The notes: generated from the sequence alone by a model not told the origin. 64,000 nucleotides of DNA from Leptospiraceae bacterium (GCA_016711485.1 JADJSX010000023.1:434001-498000); one strand, 5' to 3'. Counted from the first letter of the stretch, positions 10,479 through 19,791 are shown. Numbers and translations are program-made.

Positions 10479-10934
10479 TTATTTTTCTCCAACTACACCC
10501 GCCATAGCAGGTCCTGAGTGGATACCAATGCGTATCTCCCAATAGGGTTTATTCTCGTCTTTCTTAATTGATTTTAATTCATTCATAATTGAGAGAATCT
10601 CCAGTGCCGCCAAGCAGCAATCAGCCGCTTTTGTAATATCAACCTTTGGAATTCCTCCCGCACACATATAACTATCGCCTATTGTTTTTAACTTTTCCAA
10701 ATTATATATCTCTAATACTTTATCAAATTTAGAAAAGCATTTATCAAGTTCCTTAATTAATTCATGCGGATTCATTTCCTCTGCAATTTTTGTAAATCCC
10801 ACAAAATCAGTAAACATAATTGTTACATTTTCAAAATACACAGGTTGAACAGTGCCTTTCTCTTTTAACTCTTCTGCAACTAGTTCAGGCAAAATATTTA
10901 AAAGAAGTTTGTCTGATTTCCTTTCAAAAATCAA
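10479..10934 (-). pseudogene. Truncated class III adenylate cyclase catalytic domain
   Basis: The 151 residues begin in the linker that normally precedes these catalytic domains (LLLNILPELVAEELKEKG). They contain FTDFVGFTKIAEEM, the metal/substrate stretch KTIGDSYMCAGG and IGIHSGPAMAGVVGEK, then stop. The missing half would carry the WGDTVNTASRME signature and transition-state residues, as seen in the intact relative at 28426-33342. No sensor domain precedes it. An R2 repeat starts 33 bases past the stop, consistent with loss of the 3' part at that junction. Unlikely to be active. Confidence 0.8.
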
Positions 10935-11049
10935 AACTTTTAATTATTTCTTAATAGTATTAAAATTCTTTATATTGAACATTCTTTCGAAATAAACAGA
11001 TTAATCTGTCACAGAAAATATATTCTAATCTTGAACCGGTTGCCGTGAA

Positions 11050-11829
11050 TTAAGAATTGTGTTTTAAATTATAAGATTCCATTATTTTTTTATAATCTTT
11101 TTGTGAATCATATATACAATATCTATCTTTTCCGAGTAGCTTGGCTTCATAAACTGCATAGTCTGCTTCTTTTTGAACTTTATGGTATAAATTTATTGTC
11201 TCCTCGAAAATCGTTGTTTTGTTTTCAGAAAAATCAAATTCAAATATTGAGACTCCCATACTTGCGGTTACTTTTATTTCTTCTCCAGTTTCAGACAATA
11301 CAGTTATATTTCGAATTGCTTTGAGCATTTTATTTAAATAGATAATTGCTCCGTCCATTGAAGTTAAAGGAAGAACGATATCAAATTCCTCTCCCCCAAA
11401 TCTAAACATATAGTCTGTGGGTCTTGAGTATTTCTTCAAGGTTTTCGCTACGCTAATTAAAGCCATATCACCTATCGCATGACCATAGCGATTATTTAAT
11501 GCGCGAAAATTATCTAAATCTATTCGAATATAGGTCATTGAAATAAGCCCTTCTTGCTCACTTGGCTTCCAGTATCTAGAAATAGTTCGGATTATATCTA
11601 CAAGAACTTCTTCTTTATAAATCAAGAGGGAAGTCTTTGAATCAATATTTGATTTTTCTTCTGCAATTTTGTATTTGCCTAACAGGGTATAGTATTCTAA
11701 ATGCATTTCCCTCAGGCAATCAATGATTTTAACATCAATATTTTCTGTTAATACGAGTTGACTCAAGACTTCTAAAGATGCCTTTTCAAAATTATTAAAA
11801 TCAAAATCACTAGAAATTATTTCATTCAT
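11050..11829 (-). CDS. GGDEF diguanylate cyclase, soluble
   Basis: A 259-residue protein. The first 90 or so residues are helical with no recognised sensor fold. The GGDEF domain follows, with IDLDNFRALNNRYGHAIGD and the active-site variant FGGEEF, which is catalytically competent in this family. The expected product is cyclic-di-GMP. No RxxD inhibitory site is seen four residues before GGEEF. It starts at ATG 11829 after a weak GGAAA. Its neighbours are a cyclase remnant and a divergent hydrolase gene. Confidence 0.9.
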   Translation of the reverse strand: MNEIISSDFDFNNFEKASLEVLSQLVLTENIDVKIIDCLREMHLEYYTLLGKYKIAEEKSNIDSKTSLLIYKEEVLVDIIRTISRYWKPSEQEGLISMTYIRIDLDNFRALNNRYGHAIGDMALISVAKTLKKYSRPTDYMFRFGGEEFDIVLPLTSMDGAIIYLNKMLKAIRNITVLSETGEEIKVTASMGVSIFEFDFSENKTTIFEETINLYHKVQKEADYAVYEAKLLGKDRYCIYDSQKDYKKIMESYNLKHNS

Positions 11830-11972
11830 AAATTTCCATTAGAAATATACCCATTTTTTCTGCCTTCACTTTTCTATCGAAAAAAACATTCTGGACAATT
11901 TGAATTTTTTACATATAAAAGTTGTGTTCAGTGAAATCAAATTACATATATTGCATTAAGGAACGAATCTAA

Positions 11973-13097
11973 ATGGCTGAAAACCTACCAATCAAAATAC
12001 AAAGACTATGGAGTCATCTTTCCGATGTTTTAAATGCATTTTGTGCGATAGGCGACAGACTCGATCCAGCAAAAATTAATTCCTATGCAGACACACTGGC
12101 TAAAATAACGAAAGAACTAAAGAATATTTTGGAAGAAATAGAAACGAATTATTCTTCTGATAATTCTCCAGAATATGCAATAATACAAGCTGCATCGCAA
12201 ACAATCCAGGCTCTTGACCGTTTTGAAACGGCACGAGTCGGTCCACATGAAATACTAAAAGCATACCAATCCTTTCGTCCCATGCATAGGGCAGAAGAAA
12301 TTCTGTATCCATTGGCCTCGCAGTATGAAGAAGTCAGTAAACTTTTTTCGCATTCTTCGCAAATAGAAAATAGAGAGTTATTAGATCGAATTTACAAATC
12401 AAAAACAGGTAACGAAACTTCAGAGGCTGGAAATTCAGGAACCAATACTGAGAACAGAGGAATAATCGAAGTAAACAACAAACGGGGACAGCGTGGCGGC
12501 TATACTGTATATATCCCTGAATACTATGAGAGTAATACGAAATATCCTCTTGTAGTTGCACTGCATGGAGGATCGGGACATGGGGCAGATTTTTTCTGGA
12601 GTTGGCTTAGGGATACGAGAACATTTGGATTTATATTGGCAGCACCCACTTCACTCGATAGAACCTGGTCACTTCACTCCATCGCAACCGATGCAAACCG
12701 ATTAAATAAAATGCTGTCTGAAATTTCTACAAAATGGAATATTGATACAAACCATATTTTACTTACAGGTCTTTCCGATGGAGGAACATACACAATGCTT
12801 TTATCAATAGCTCATCGATCTCCCTTTACACATTATGCGCCTGTTGCTGCTGCTGTTCATGTTCTTCTGAATCGTAGCACGGGAACAATCACTGCTCCAG
12901 TGAAAGATCTTCCCATTTACCAAGTGCATGGCGGTAGAGATTGGATGTTTCCAGTGGTTAGTGCAAGATTAGCCGCTAGTGCTCTAGAAAAAGCAGGAGC
13001 AAATATAATCTACAAAGAAATCCCAGAGCTTTCGCATAATTATCCGCGCGATGAGAATATAAATATATTAAAATGGTTTTATCCAGAATGGTTTTAG
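11973..13097 (+). CDS. Alpha/beta hydrolase (esterase/polyhydroxybutyrate-depolymerase-like)
   Basis: A 374-residue protein. Residues 1-150 are helical and not recognised. The C-terminal 215 residues form an alpha/beta hydrolase: oxyanion region VALHGGSG, nucleophile elbow GLSDGG, acid in HGGRDWMFP and histidine in ELSHNYP. The closest groups are esterase/phospholipase-type hydrolases and LpqC-like PHB depolymerases; the substrate is not predictable. There is no signal peptide, so it is cytoplasmic. A ribosome site AAGGA lies about 9 bases before ATG 11973. Confidence 0.85.
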   Translation: MAENLPIKIQRLWSHLSDVLNAFCAIGDRLDPAKINSYADTLAKITKELKNILEEIETNYSSDNSPEYAIIQAASQTIQALDRFETARVGPHEILKAYQSFRPMHRAEEILYPLASQYEEVSKLFSHSSQIENRELLDRIYKSKTGNETSEAGNSGTNTENRGIIEVNNKRGQRGGYTVYIPEYYESNTKYPLVVALHGGSGHGADFFWSWLRDTRTFGFILAAPTSLDRTWSLHSIATDANRLNKMLSEISTKWNIDTNHILLTGLSDGGTYTMLLSIAHRSPFTHYAPVAAAVHVLLNRSTGTITAPVKDLPIYQVHGGRDWMFPVVSARLAASALEKAGANIIYKEIPELSHNYPRDENINILKWFYPEWF

Positions 13098-13152
13098 CTA
13101 GATAAGGACACTTAGCTGTCCAGTTCTTTTATCGGGAATCTTTTCATCTTGA

Positions 13153-13179
13153 GACCCCCGATAACTAAACTCGGGGGTC
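13153..13179. repeat. GC-rich perfect hairpin (9-bp arms)
   Basis: Arms GACCCCCGA and TCGGGGGTC surround a 9-base loop, 56 bases after the hydrolase stop. It stands out against the AT-rich background. There is no U-run on either strand, so it is more like a short palindromic repeat than an intrinsic terminator. Confidence 0.5.
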
Positions 13180-13211
13180 ACGAAATTGATATTAAGAAGT
13201 AGGAAACAACA

Positions 13212-13280
13212 ATGAACGAAATACGAACAAACAACTACAAGATCGGTGAAAAATTTACTGTTCTCTTTGCTTTCTTTTAA
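13212..13280 (+). CDS. 22-codon upstream ORF, in frame with the potassium channel
   Basis: ATG 13212 is preceded by AGTAGGAAACAACA, a reasonable ribosome site. It encodes 22 residues and ends at TAA 13278-13280. It is in the same frame as the downstream channel gene, whose coding sequence continues directly after the stop. An AAGGGG overlaps the stop and could serve reinitiation. It may be a leader peptide, or an N-terminus cut off by a nonsense change. Confidence 0.4.
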   Translation: MNEIRTNNYKIGEKFTVLFAFF

Positions 13281-13409
13281 GGGGTTATAGATATAAAACC
13301 GAATCATCCAATCAATACTGCAAATCGCCAATTTATCTTTGGCGTAGTTCTTTTCCTCGTAACTATAGTAACAGGGTATACTGGTTATCGCCTCTCCGGA
13401 TGGACGCCT

Positions 13410-14363
13410 TTGGACTCACTTTACATGGTTATCATTACCATTTTTGGAGTTGGCTATGGCGAAGTCGGGGAGATGACACCGAATTTGCGCATATTTACGA
13501 TTTTTTTTATCGTCATGGGTTGCACAACTTTAATCTATACGTTAGGAGCATTTATCAACTGGTTGACAGAAGGTCAACTACAACAAATTTTGGGAAGACA
13601 TAGAATGGAGAAAGAAATTAAAAAAATCTCGCAGCATACAGTGATTTGCGGCTATGGAAGGGTGGGACGTATCCTAGCTTCCGATTTAAAAAAAGGGAAT
13701 AAACCTTTTATCATCATAGAAAATGCAGAGTCATTAAATGAATCGTTACGCGCAAGTGGATATTCTTATATTATCGGGGATGCTACAGAAGATGAAGTTT
13801 TAATGCAAGCTGGAATTGAGCGTGCTTCTTCACTTGCCACTGTGATTCCTAACGATGCAATCAATCTATTTATAGTGCTTAGTTCCCGATCTTTAAATCC
13901 AGAATTGACAATCATTTCACGAGCCAATCAAGCTACTTCAGAAGCAAAACTCTATCACGCAGGTTGTAATAAAGTTATTATGCCTGAAACTATCGGTGCA
14001 GAGAAAATGGCACATCTAATTCTTAAGCCGAATGCAGAAGAAGTATTAAAAAAAGATTTACGTGATAATTCTTTTATTGAAAGTTTATTAGAAATTGGAA
14101 TTGAAATGAATGAAATTCCAATCTCATCAGATATTATTGCAACGCATACTACTATTGAAGATTTGGAAACAAAGGGAAATAGCGCATTCATGATAGTTGC
14201 CGTTCGTAAATCATCTGGAGAAGCCATAATTAAACCACCATTGAATCAAGCACTTGAGAAGGGTGATACTTTAATTGTAATGAGTCACCAAGGAGTTGTT
14301 CCGCAATTTATTCGCGAGAATCTTGTTAAACCTTCTCGTAAGTACAGGGGAATCTCTCATTAG
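13410..14363 (+). CDS. Two-TM potassium channel with TrkA-N (RCK) and TrkA-C domains; start damaged
   Basis: The pore region TIFGVGYGEV is followed by a second membrane helix (FTIFFIVMGCTTLIYTLGAF). Then come an RCK/TrkA-N nucleotide-binding domain (VICGYGRVGRILA, Rossmann GxGxxG) and a TrkA-C domain. TTG 13410 is the first ordinary start codon, but it lies inside the protein. The frame is open back to 13281 and encodes the missing first helix (about 13332-13395, FIFGVVLFLVTIVTGY). No ATG, GTG or TTG exists between 13281 and 13410. The gene therefore uses an unusual start (ATA 13287 or 13293, after AAGGGG), reads through TAA 13278, or is decaying. The family gates potassium or cation flow by ligand binding. 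Confidence 0.8.
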   Translation: MDSLYMVIITIFGVGYGEVGEMTPNLRIFTIFFIVMGCTTLIYTLGAFINWLTEGQLQQILGRHRMEKEIKKISQHTVICGYGRVGRILASDLKKGNKPFIIIENAESLNESLRASGYSYIIGDATEDEVLMQAGIERASSLATVIPNDAINLFIVLSSRSLNPELTIISRANQATSEAKLYHAGCNKVIMPETIGAEKMAHLILKPNAEEVLKKDLRDNSFIESLLEIGIEMNEIPISSDIIATHTTIEDLETKGNSAFMIVAVRKSSGEAIIKPPLNQALEKGDTLIVMSHQGVVPQFIRENLVKPSRKYRGISH

Positions 14364-14635
14364 TCTTACATTTTTATAAATCGAAGTATCCAAACTCTTT
14401 TCTAACATTCCCTTGATGACTAATATTTTATTTTCCTTTGTTCTTATTTTATACCCTGCAAATAGAAATCAAGTCGGTATAATTCCGCCAAGAATTAGAA
14501 TTAATAAAAATATCTTAAGACTTTTTTGCACAATTTCAGATCGTTTGGATTCATCCATTTTTTTGACTAAAACAGAATTTGGATATTTTTCCTTCAAATA
14601 TTCTATTTTATCCGTTTCCTGAATTAATTTATTTA

Positions 14636-14898
14636 CTGACGTTACGCAAAATAGGAAAATTACGAAAATGAAATATAATTTAATAACTCACCTTACGCAA
14701 GGTGAGTCCAGCTTCCACTTGAGGTTTGCACCTAGCGGTGGGCTTGCTGCCGCAGGCTATTGAATTTATTAATTCATTAGCATTCTCTAATATTCTCAAA
14801 ATCATCTTTGGCTCCGTAAATTATCAATTTTGCGTAATGTCAGTTAATAATATTAGAAAATGCTAATAAAATAACGGTCAAAGTTATTGTAAGGTTAA
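14636..14898 (+). mobile_element. Older MITE1 copy split by a nested copy
   Basis: The left part (14636-14679) begins CTGACGTTACGC and runs to the family start ATGAAATATAATT. The sequence resumes after the nested element at 14851 with TATTAGAAAATGCTAATAA, the family core. It fades out at a degenerate right end GTAAGGTTAA. Removing 14687-14850 restores the family reading frame (MKYNLIILENANK). Its own target duplication is no longer visible. Confidence 0.7.
14687..14843 (-). mobile_element. MITE1 copy, 157 bp, nested, 7-bp duplication TTAATAA
   Basis: Ends are CTCACCTTACGC and GCGTAATGTCAG, with TTAATAA at 14680-14686 and 14844-14850. Read on the minus strand, the internal frame begins ATGATTTTG, carries LRILENANELI and ends RKVSY then TAA. 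It is near-identical to the copy at 27445-27601 and sits inside the older copy at 14636-14898. Confidence 0.88.
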
Positions 14899-15055
14899 TC
14901 AGGAATAAAGTTATTAGATTAGAGTATCATTATAACATAATAAAGGTAGGATGTCAATAGGAATAGAATTTGAAAAAATAATTATGAATTCAAAAAGATA
15001 GTCGGACTATTACGTTGAAAGCATTTGGCGATGTAAAATACAAGATTTAAGAATG

Positions 15056-15275
15056 ACAACAAAATTTTATTTCGTTTCATTCAAAACATCTCTGTATGAA
15101 AGAAACGTTATCCGATTTTGCTATATCAATTCTCAAAAGTAAATTTAGAATTAAAATTGGATACTCTGCTTTCGCTAGAGCTGAGAATAGGGAATACCAC
15201 TTTCTAGAAAAATAACGGAGCTTATTAGTGAAAAGTGGTATTTAAGCTTTTATTTTGTTGGATAGAATTGAATTA
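15056..15275 (+). repeat. Dispersed repeat R2, long copy with perfect hairpin
   Basis: It shares ATGAAAGAAACGTTAT, TTTCTAGAAAAATA and TATTTAAGCTTTTA with other copies. Arms AATACCACTTT (15193-15203) and AAAGTGGTATT (15232-15242) form an 11-bp perfect stem. In the 10197 copy the same stem has two mismatches, so it has not simply been copied unchanged. Confidence 0.7.
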
Positions 15276-15423
15276 TGATATAAATTTGAAAGTAATATTT
15301 TCCCAAAAGAAATGACAAGATGTAGTGGTTAATTTTGGATTGTTAAAATTTAATTGTTGGCGCAGGCTAGATTCGAGAATCACTATATATAAGCTTTAAT
15401 TTGAGTAAGCTCGATCAGTTTGA

Positions 15424-15564
15424 ATGAAAACTCCAGTATCAGAAAGTTCCGCTTTCCAATCTACGGGAAGTTTTTTTATTTTTCTTGATCAAATGGGAGT
15501 TCAAATTGAACAATCGGAAACCTATCCGGTATCTGAGGTACCCGATGGATGGGAATTATATTAG
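15424..15564 (+). CDS. Small ORF of 46 residues, unrecognised
   Basis: ATG 15424 directly follows a TGA and has no ribosome site. The peptide has a hydrophobic patch (GSFFIFLDQMG) and an acidic aromatic tail ending DGWELY. It may be the tail of a lost gene rather than a working small protein. The TPM gene pair begins 44 bases downstream. Confidence 0.3.
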   Translation: MKTPVSESSAFQSTGSFFIFLDQMGVQIEQSETYPVSEVPDGWELY

Positions 15565-15607
15565 AGTAAATATAGCGTTTTAATAAAAAATTTCAAGGGA
15601 ACAAATT

Positions 15608-16255
15608 ATGAATAAACTTTTTACAGAAAAGGAATTAGCAGATATAAAATCTGCTGTGAAAGAAGCTGAGAAAACAACGTCAGCCGAAATAGTGCCGGTA
15701 TTTTTTGAGGCATGTAGTTCTTATTTGGATACATATTGGAAATCAGGAATATTATTAACAACCTTCTGGTCGTTTATTTATATTATATATCTTGGATTAT
15801 CTTCGGATCCATGGAACTTGAATTTAACTTATTTCTTCATGACGCAGATGTCGGCTGGACTATTGGGGGTAATATTGATTTACTTCATTCCTTCTTGGAA
15901 ACGATTTCTAATGGATAGACAAGACGTTAAAGGTATGGTTAGAGATATCGCCTATCGTGTGTTTCTGGAGGAAGGAGTTTTTCAGACAAGAGAGAGAACG
16001 GGAATGTTGCTTTTTATGAGTTTTTTGGAAAGAGAAGCAGTGATATTAGGAGATGAGGGGATAAATAAAAAAGTAAGTCCAGAAATTTGGGAAGGAATAC
16101 TTATGAGTTTGACAACTGGAATGAAAAGAGGCAATCGGACTGAGGCAATCATACAAACAATTCAGTCGATGGGAAATCTATTAAAACAATATCCGATACA
16201 GGTAGATGATAGAAACGAACTTCGAGATGATCTTCGTATAGGAGATGGAAAATGA
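15608..16255 (+). CDS. TPM-domain membrane protein
   Basis: A 215-residue protein with a TPM-type N-terminus (ELADIKSAVKEAEKTTSAEIVPVF). Two hydrophobic segments follow at about 45-65 and 78-100, then a cytoplasmic half. It matches the smaller partner usually encoded beside YgcG-like TPM proteins. The role is unclear; TPM domains are linked to phosphatase activity in plants and to membrane-associated functions in bacteria. Ribosome site AAGGGA precedes ATG 15608. Its stop overlaps the next start (ATGA), so the two are co-translated. The lemA gene that often accompanies this pair is not present upstream. Confidence 0.85.
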   Translation: MNKLFTEKELADIKSAVKEAEKTTSAEIVPVFFEACSSYLDTYWKSGILLTTFWSFIYIIYLGLSSDPWNLNLTYFFMTQMSAGLLGVILIYFIPSWKRFLMDRQDVKGMVRDIAYRVFLEEGVFQTRERTGMLLFMSFLEREAVILGDEGINKKVSPEIWEGILMSLTTGMKRGNRTEAIIQTIQSMGNLLKQYPIQVDDRNELRDDLRIGDGK

Positions 16256-17196
16256 AATTTTATGCGTTAACATTCATTGCATTTATACTGGCTAACTCGA
16301 TTTATGCGCTAGAAGTACCTCGTCTTTCAGGGCGAGTCATTGATGAGGTAGGAATTTTATCGAATGAAGAGAAAAAGTCTTTGGAAATAAAACTAAAAGA
16401 GCATGAGAAAAAAACATCTAATCAAGTTGTAGTTTTGATTATCCCATCCTTGGAGGGAGAAGTTTTAGAGGAATATTCTATCAAAGTTGCAAGCACTTGG
16501 AAGCTCGGCCAGAAGGGAAAGGATAATGGTGTATTGCTTCTGATTGCTAAGAATGACAGAAAACTTAGAATTGAAGTAGGATATGGTTTGGAAGGAAGTC
16601 TCACAGATGTACTCAGTAGTCAGATCATTAGGCGAGAAATCACACCCGAATTTAAAAAAGGAAATTTTCCTCTTGGAGTAGAACAAGGAGTAGACGCGAT
16701 TCTAGGCGCTATACAGGGATCCTACACTGTGGCTAATACAGATAATTCAACTGATACCGCAACTGATACAGAGAATTTTTTAGATTTTGCAAACGCAATC
16801 GGAGATGCAGATCTTCCGCTACCATTTCGTATGGTGTTTGGTTCCGTTTTCTTTATTGTGATAACGCCATTTACGCTAATGGCAGCATTTAGTCCTTATA
16901 TAGGTTGGTTTCTTTATTTTTTCTTGATACCATTTTACGCAATATTTCCGTTAGTCTCTTTAGGAAAATATGGGGTTTTGTTGTTTCCTATCTATGTAGT
17001 GGGAATGTTTTTATTTAAAATCTATTTAGCATTTAGTGAAGACGGAAAGAAATTTGCAGAGAAGTATGGCAGTACATGGCAAGCGCAAGGATCTGGGGGC
17101 GGAGGTTCGGGTTGGTCGTCTGGCTCTAGTGGTGGAGGTGGATTTTCAGGAGGAGGGGGAAGTTTTGGTGGTGGAGGAAGTTCTGGAAGTTGGTAA
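16252..17196 (+). CDS. YgcG-like secreted/membrane TPM-domain protein with Gly-rich tail
   Basis: A 314-residue protein. A signal peptide (residues 1-20, ending SIYALE) is followed by a TPM domain (about 22-150, with VLSNEEKKSLE-like start, QVVVLIIPSLEG and NGVLLLIAKNDRK). Two membrane segments lie near 200-260. The C-terminus is a glycine/serine-rich tail (SGGGGSGW and similar). This is the classical YgcG layout. It overlaps the preceding TPM gene by four bases and forms an operon with it. The glycine tail is probably flexible; no enzymatic claim can be made. Confidence 0.87.
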   Translation: MKFYALTFIAFILANSIYALEVPRLSGRVIDEVGILSNEEKKSLEIKLKEHEKKTSNQVVVLIIPSLEGEVLEEYSIKVASTWKLGQKGKDNGVLLLIAKNDRKLRIEVGYGLEGSLTDVLSSQIIRREITPEFKKGNFPLGVEQGVDAILGAIQGSYTVANTDNSTDTATDTENFLDFANAIGDADLPLPFRMVFGSVFFIVITPFTLMAAFSPYIGWFLYFFLIPFYAIFPLVSLGKYGVLLFPIYVVGMFLFKIYLAFSEDGKKFAEKYGSTWQAQGSGGGGSGWSSGSSGGGGFSGGGGSFGGGGSSGSW

Positions 17197-17199
17197 AGA

Positions 17200-17328
17200 G
17201 TCTTAAACCAATACGGCAAATTCAGCTTACCCGCAACACGTGTAGAAGCTATGTATTCGTCTGACATGTATGGCGAGTTTCCGAACGCGGTAGTGGAGAT
17301 TGAGAAATTGGAGTTTTTTACCATGTGA
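17200..17328 (+). pseudogene. C-terminal remnant of a bacterial alpha-2-macroglobulin
   Basis: An open stretch without a start codon begins 4 bases after the YgcG stop and ends at TGA 17326-17328. It encodes 42 residues, including FSLPATRVEAMYSSDMYGE. This matches the last strand of bacterial alpha-2-macroglobulins (LP-TRVEAMY-P-M-GE-PN). The rest of that gene (normally over 1500 codons) is absent. Read as a deletion scar. Confidence 0.65.
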
Positions 17329-17481
17329 AGCGCTGGTCGCGAATACTTGGAGCGAAGGGTGGAATGAAAACGGATAAAATATAAGATTGATTCATAGTTT
17401 ATTCGTGTCACCTGATTCGTACTAATATAAGTAAACTTTAGGGTGTCCTATCAACAATTTATAAGGAATGAATGTTTCTAA

Positions 17482-17662
17482 CTGACCTCACGCAAAATAG
17501 GAAATTTACGAAAATGAAGTCTAATTTAAGAATATAAGATAAAGCTAATGAATTAATGAATAAGCAGGTTTGGGCGGCAGCCCAAGCGACGCACTGAGCG
17601 ATCGTCGAAGTGTCGCCGATTGCCTCTATCTCTTACCTCAACGCGCTTGTGCGTAAGGTGAG
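17482..17662 (+). mobile_element. MITE1 copy, 181 bp, 7-bp duplication TTTCTAA
   Basis: Left end CTGACCTCACGC, right end GCGTAAGGTGAG, flanked by TTTCTAA at 17475-17481 and 17663-17669. It shares the CAGGTTTGGGCGGCAGCCCA module with the copy at 10029 and has about 24 extra bases after it. The internal frame is broken by a TAA after seven codons. Confidence 0.85.
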
Positions 17663-17722
17663 TTTCTAATTAATTTTTTTTATTGGTAACTATATTTAGT
17701 TGTTTGCATTTAGAATCCTTCT

Positions 17723-19555
17723 ATGCAAATATTGAAATGTATGGAAAAAAAAAAGGAGATAAATGTAAATACTTACAATAATCCAAAGGTTTCCTTTACA
17801 ACCATTGAAAAAAGATATCTAGGATTGGTTGCAAACCTAGATGCTGGCGTTATCGTACATGCACCAGATACATCGATCATATATAGCAATCCTCGAGCAG
17901 CAGAGCTATTGGGATTAACAGAAGAACAATTAACGGGAAAATTCGCAAGCGATCCAGAATGGATGTTGTTTAAAGAGGATAATTCCATTTTGCCTTTTGA
18001 TGAATTCCCTGTCAATGAAATTCGAATTAAAAACTTGCCCATCAAGAATCGAGTCTATGGAGTTAAAAGACAATCAAGTGAACTAATATGGTTATCTTTT
18101 ACAGGTTTTCCTGTCTATGATATGAATGGAAATATATTAGAGATAGTTATTAGCTTCATTGATATTACTGCTCTTAAAAAAGCGGAAAAAAATGCAAAGG
18201 AGAATGAAAAGAGATTACTCGATGTATATAAACTATCGCATATAGGAGTTTGGAAATGGGTTGCTGCTACAGATTCGGTAACTTGGAATGATGAGCTTTT
18301 TTTAATTGCAGGTTTAGATCCAAATGGTCCTGCACCTACCTATGCAGAACATCCGAATATTTATACACCTGAAAGTTGGGAATACTTAAATGCAACTGTG
18401 GAAAAATCCATGGCAACTGGTAATCCCTATGAAATTGAACTTGAGCTCGTACGTCCAGATGGTAGCATTCGTAATGTAATTATTTTCGGTGGCGCAGAAT
18501 ATGATAGCAACGGAAATGTAAGTGGACTTTTCGGAACGGTGCAAGATATTTCTGAGCGTAAACTTTCCGAGCGAATTCTAATAGAAAGCGAGAAAAAGTT
18601 TCGCAGTTATGTTGAAAATGCTACTGATGGAGTTTTTGTCATCAATCGTGCAGGGTATTACCTGGAAGTAAACCTAGCGGCTACTTCTATGTTAGGCTAT
18701 ACGCGGGAAGAAATACTCTCTATGCATTTTTCGCAAGTTGTTGTCCCAGAATCAATAGATTCGGCTAATATCGCTTACACTACATTACTTGAAAAAGGAA
18801 GATTTTCTACAGAGATTACTTTTTTACGAAAAGATGGGTCTAATTTTACAGGTATATTGAGTGCAATAAAGCTAAGTGAAGCGCAGTTTCTAGGGCTAGT
18901 AAAAGATATTACAGAGCGTAAAGAAAACGAAGAAAGAGTCAAATCACTATTAGCCGAAAAAGAAATGATCCTAAAGGAAGTTCACCATCGGATCAAAAAC
19001 AATATGTCTGCCATACAAGGGTTATTTGTTTTGCAAGCAGACTCTTTGCATGAGAATGAAGAAGCAGTCCTTGCACTCCAAGATGCAGCAAATCGTGTTC
19101 AGAGTATGATGATGTTGTATGATAAATTGTATCAATCAAATCATTTTTCTAGAATATCTATTCAGTATTATCTTTCACCTCTCATAAATGAAATTATCTT
19201 GAATTTCCCAATTGCAATTCCAATAGAAATAATAAAGCAAATTGATGATTTTATTTTGGATGCCAAAACACTATCTAGCATTGGCATAATTATCAATGAA
19301 CTCCTTACTAATATAATGAAATATGCTTTTCATGGTAAAACCGAGGGGCAAATTGCTATTACTATCCGACTGGAAGGAAATCAAATATCAATCAGAGTTC
19401 AGGACAATGGTGTTGGATTATCAAATGATATTAATTTAGAAAAATCGAGTGGGTTTGGACTTATGCTGGTTCAATTTTTAGTCAAACAACTACAAGCTAA
19501 TTTAAAGATAGAAGCTCATAATGGTACTACTGTGTTAATTGAATTTGAAATATAA
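17723..19555 (+). CDS. PAS-domain sensor histidine kinase (HisKA_2 type)
   Basis: A 610-residue soluble kinase. Three or four PAS domains occupy residues about 25-420, including NGAEYDSNGNVSG-type PAC ends such as FGTVQDISERK and LVKDITERK. The phosphoacceptor is in KEVHHRIKNNMSAIQGL (near 420), the HisKA_2 form found in light- or stress-type kinases. The ATPase has NELLTNIMKYAFHG, DNGVGL and GFGLMLV. No membrane segment or receiver domain is present, so it must partner with a response regulator encoded elsewhere. ATG 17723 is given; ATG 17741 is also possible. Confidence 0.92.
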   Translation: MQILKCMEKKKEINVNTYNNPKVSFTTIEKRYLGLVANLDAGVIVHAPDTSIIYSNPRAAELLGLTEEQLTGKFASDPEWMLFKEDNSILPFDEFPVNEIRIKNLPIKNRVYGVKRQSSELIWLSFTGFPVYDMNGNILEIVISFIDITALKKAEKNAKENEKRLLDVYKLSHIGVWKWVAATDSVTWNDELFLIAGLDPNGPAPTYAEHPNIYTPESWEYLNATVEKSMATGNPYEIELELVRPDGSIRNVIIFGGAEYDSNGNVSGLFGTVQDISERKLSERILIESEKKFRSYVENATDGVFVINRAGYYLEVNLAATSMLGYTREEILSMHFSQVVVPESIDSANIAYTTLLEKGRFSTEITFLRKDGSNFTGILSAIKLSEAQFLGLVKDITERKENEERVKSLLAEKEMILKEVHHRIKNNMSAIQGLFVLQADSLHENEEAVLALQDAANRVQSMMMLYDKLYQSNHFSRISIQYYLSPLINEIILNFPIAIPIEIIKQIDDFILDAKTLSSIGIIINELLTNIMKYAFHGKTEGQIAITIRLEGNQISIRVQDNGVGLSNDINLEKSSGFGLMLVQFLVKQLQANLKIEAHNGTTVLIEFEI

Positions 19556-19791
19556 AATTTCACCCCTCTTAAATCAAAATATAAATTTAAAAAACGGAAT
19601 GCATTTTTGAAATGCTACAACTATAGTAGATTTCACCATAGTAATTTTAGAATTACGTAATGTCTATAATTGCTTTAAAAATTGATGAAACTCAAATAAA
19701 AGAATTTTTATATTTAAGCATACTATTCATTATCCTCAATTGCAGTTTTCGTCAGACAAAATTAATTAGTCATTCAGTAACTTGGATTGGA

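Noticed and set aside
13153..13179. Intrinsic terminator of the hydrolase gene
   Set aside because: The stem is strong, but no U-run follows on either strand.
14413..14622. Plus-strand ORF of 69 codons after the TrkA-type channel
   Set aside because: No ribosome site and an improbable composition. The opposite strand shows a more protein-like frame (two hydrophobic segments) but has no start codon and begins in MITE1 sequence, so neither is called.
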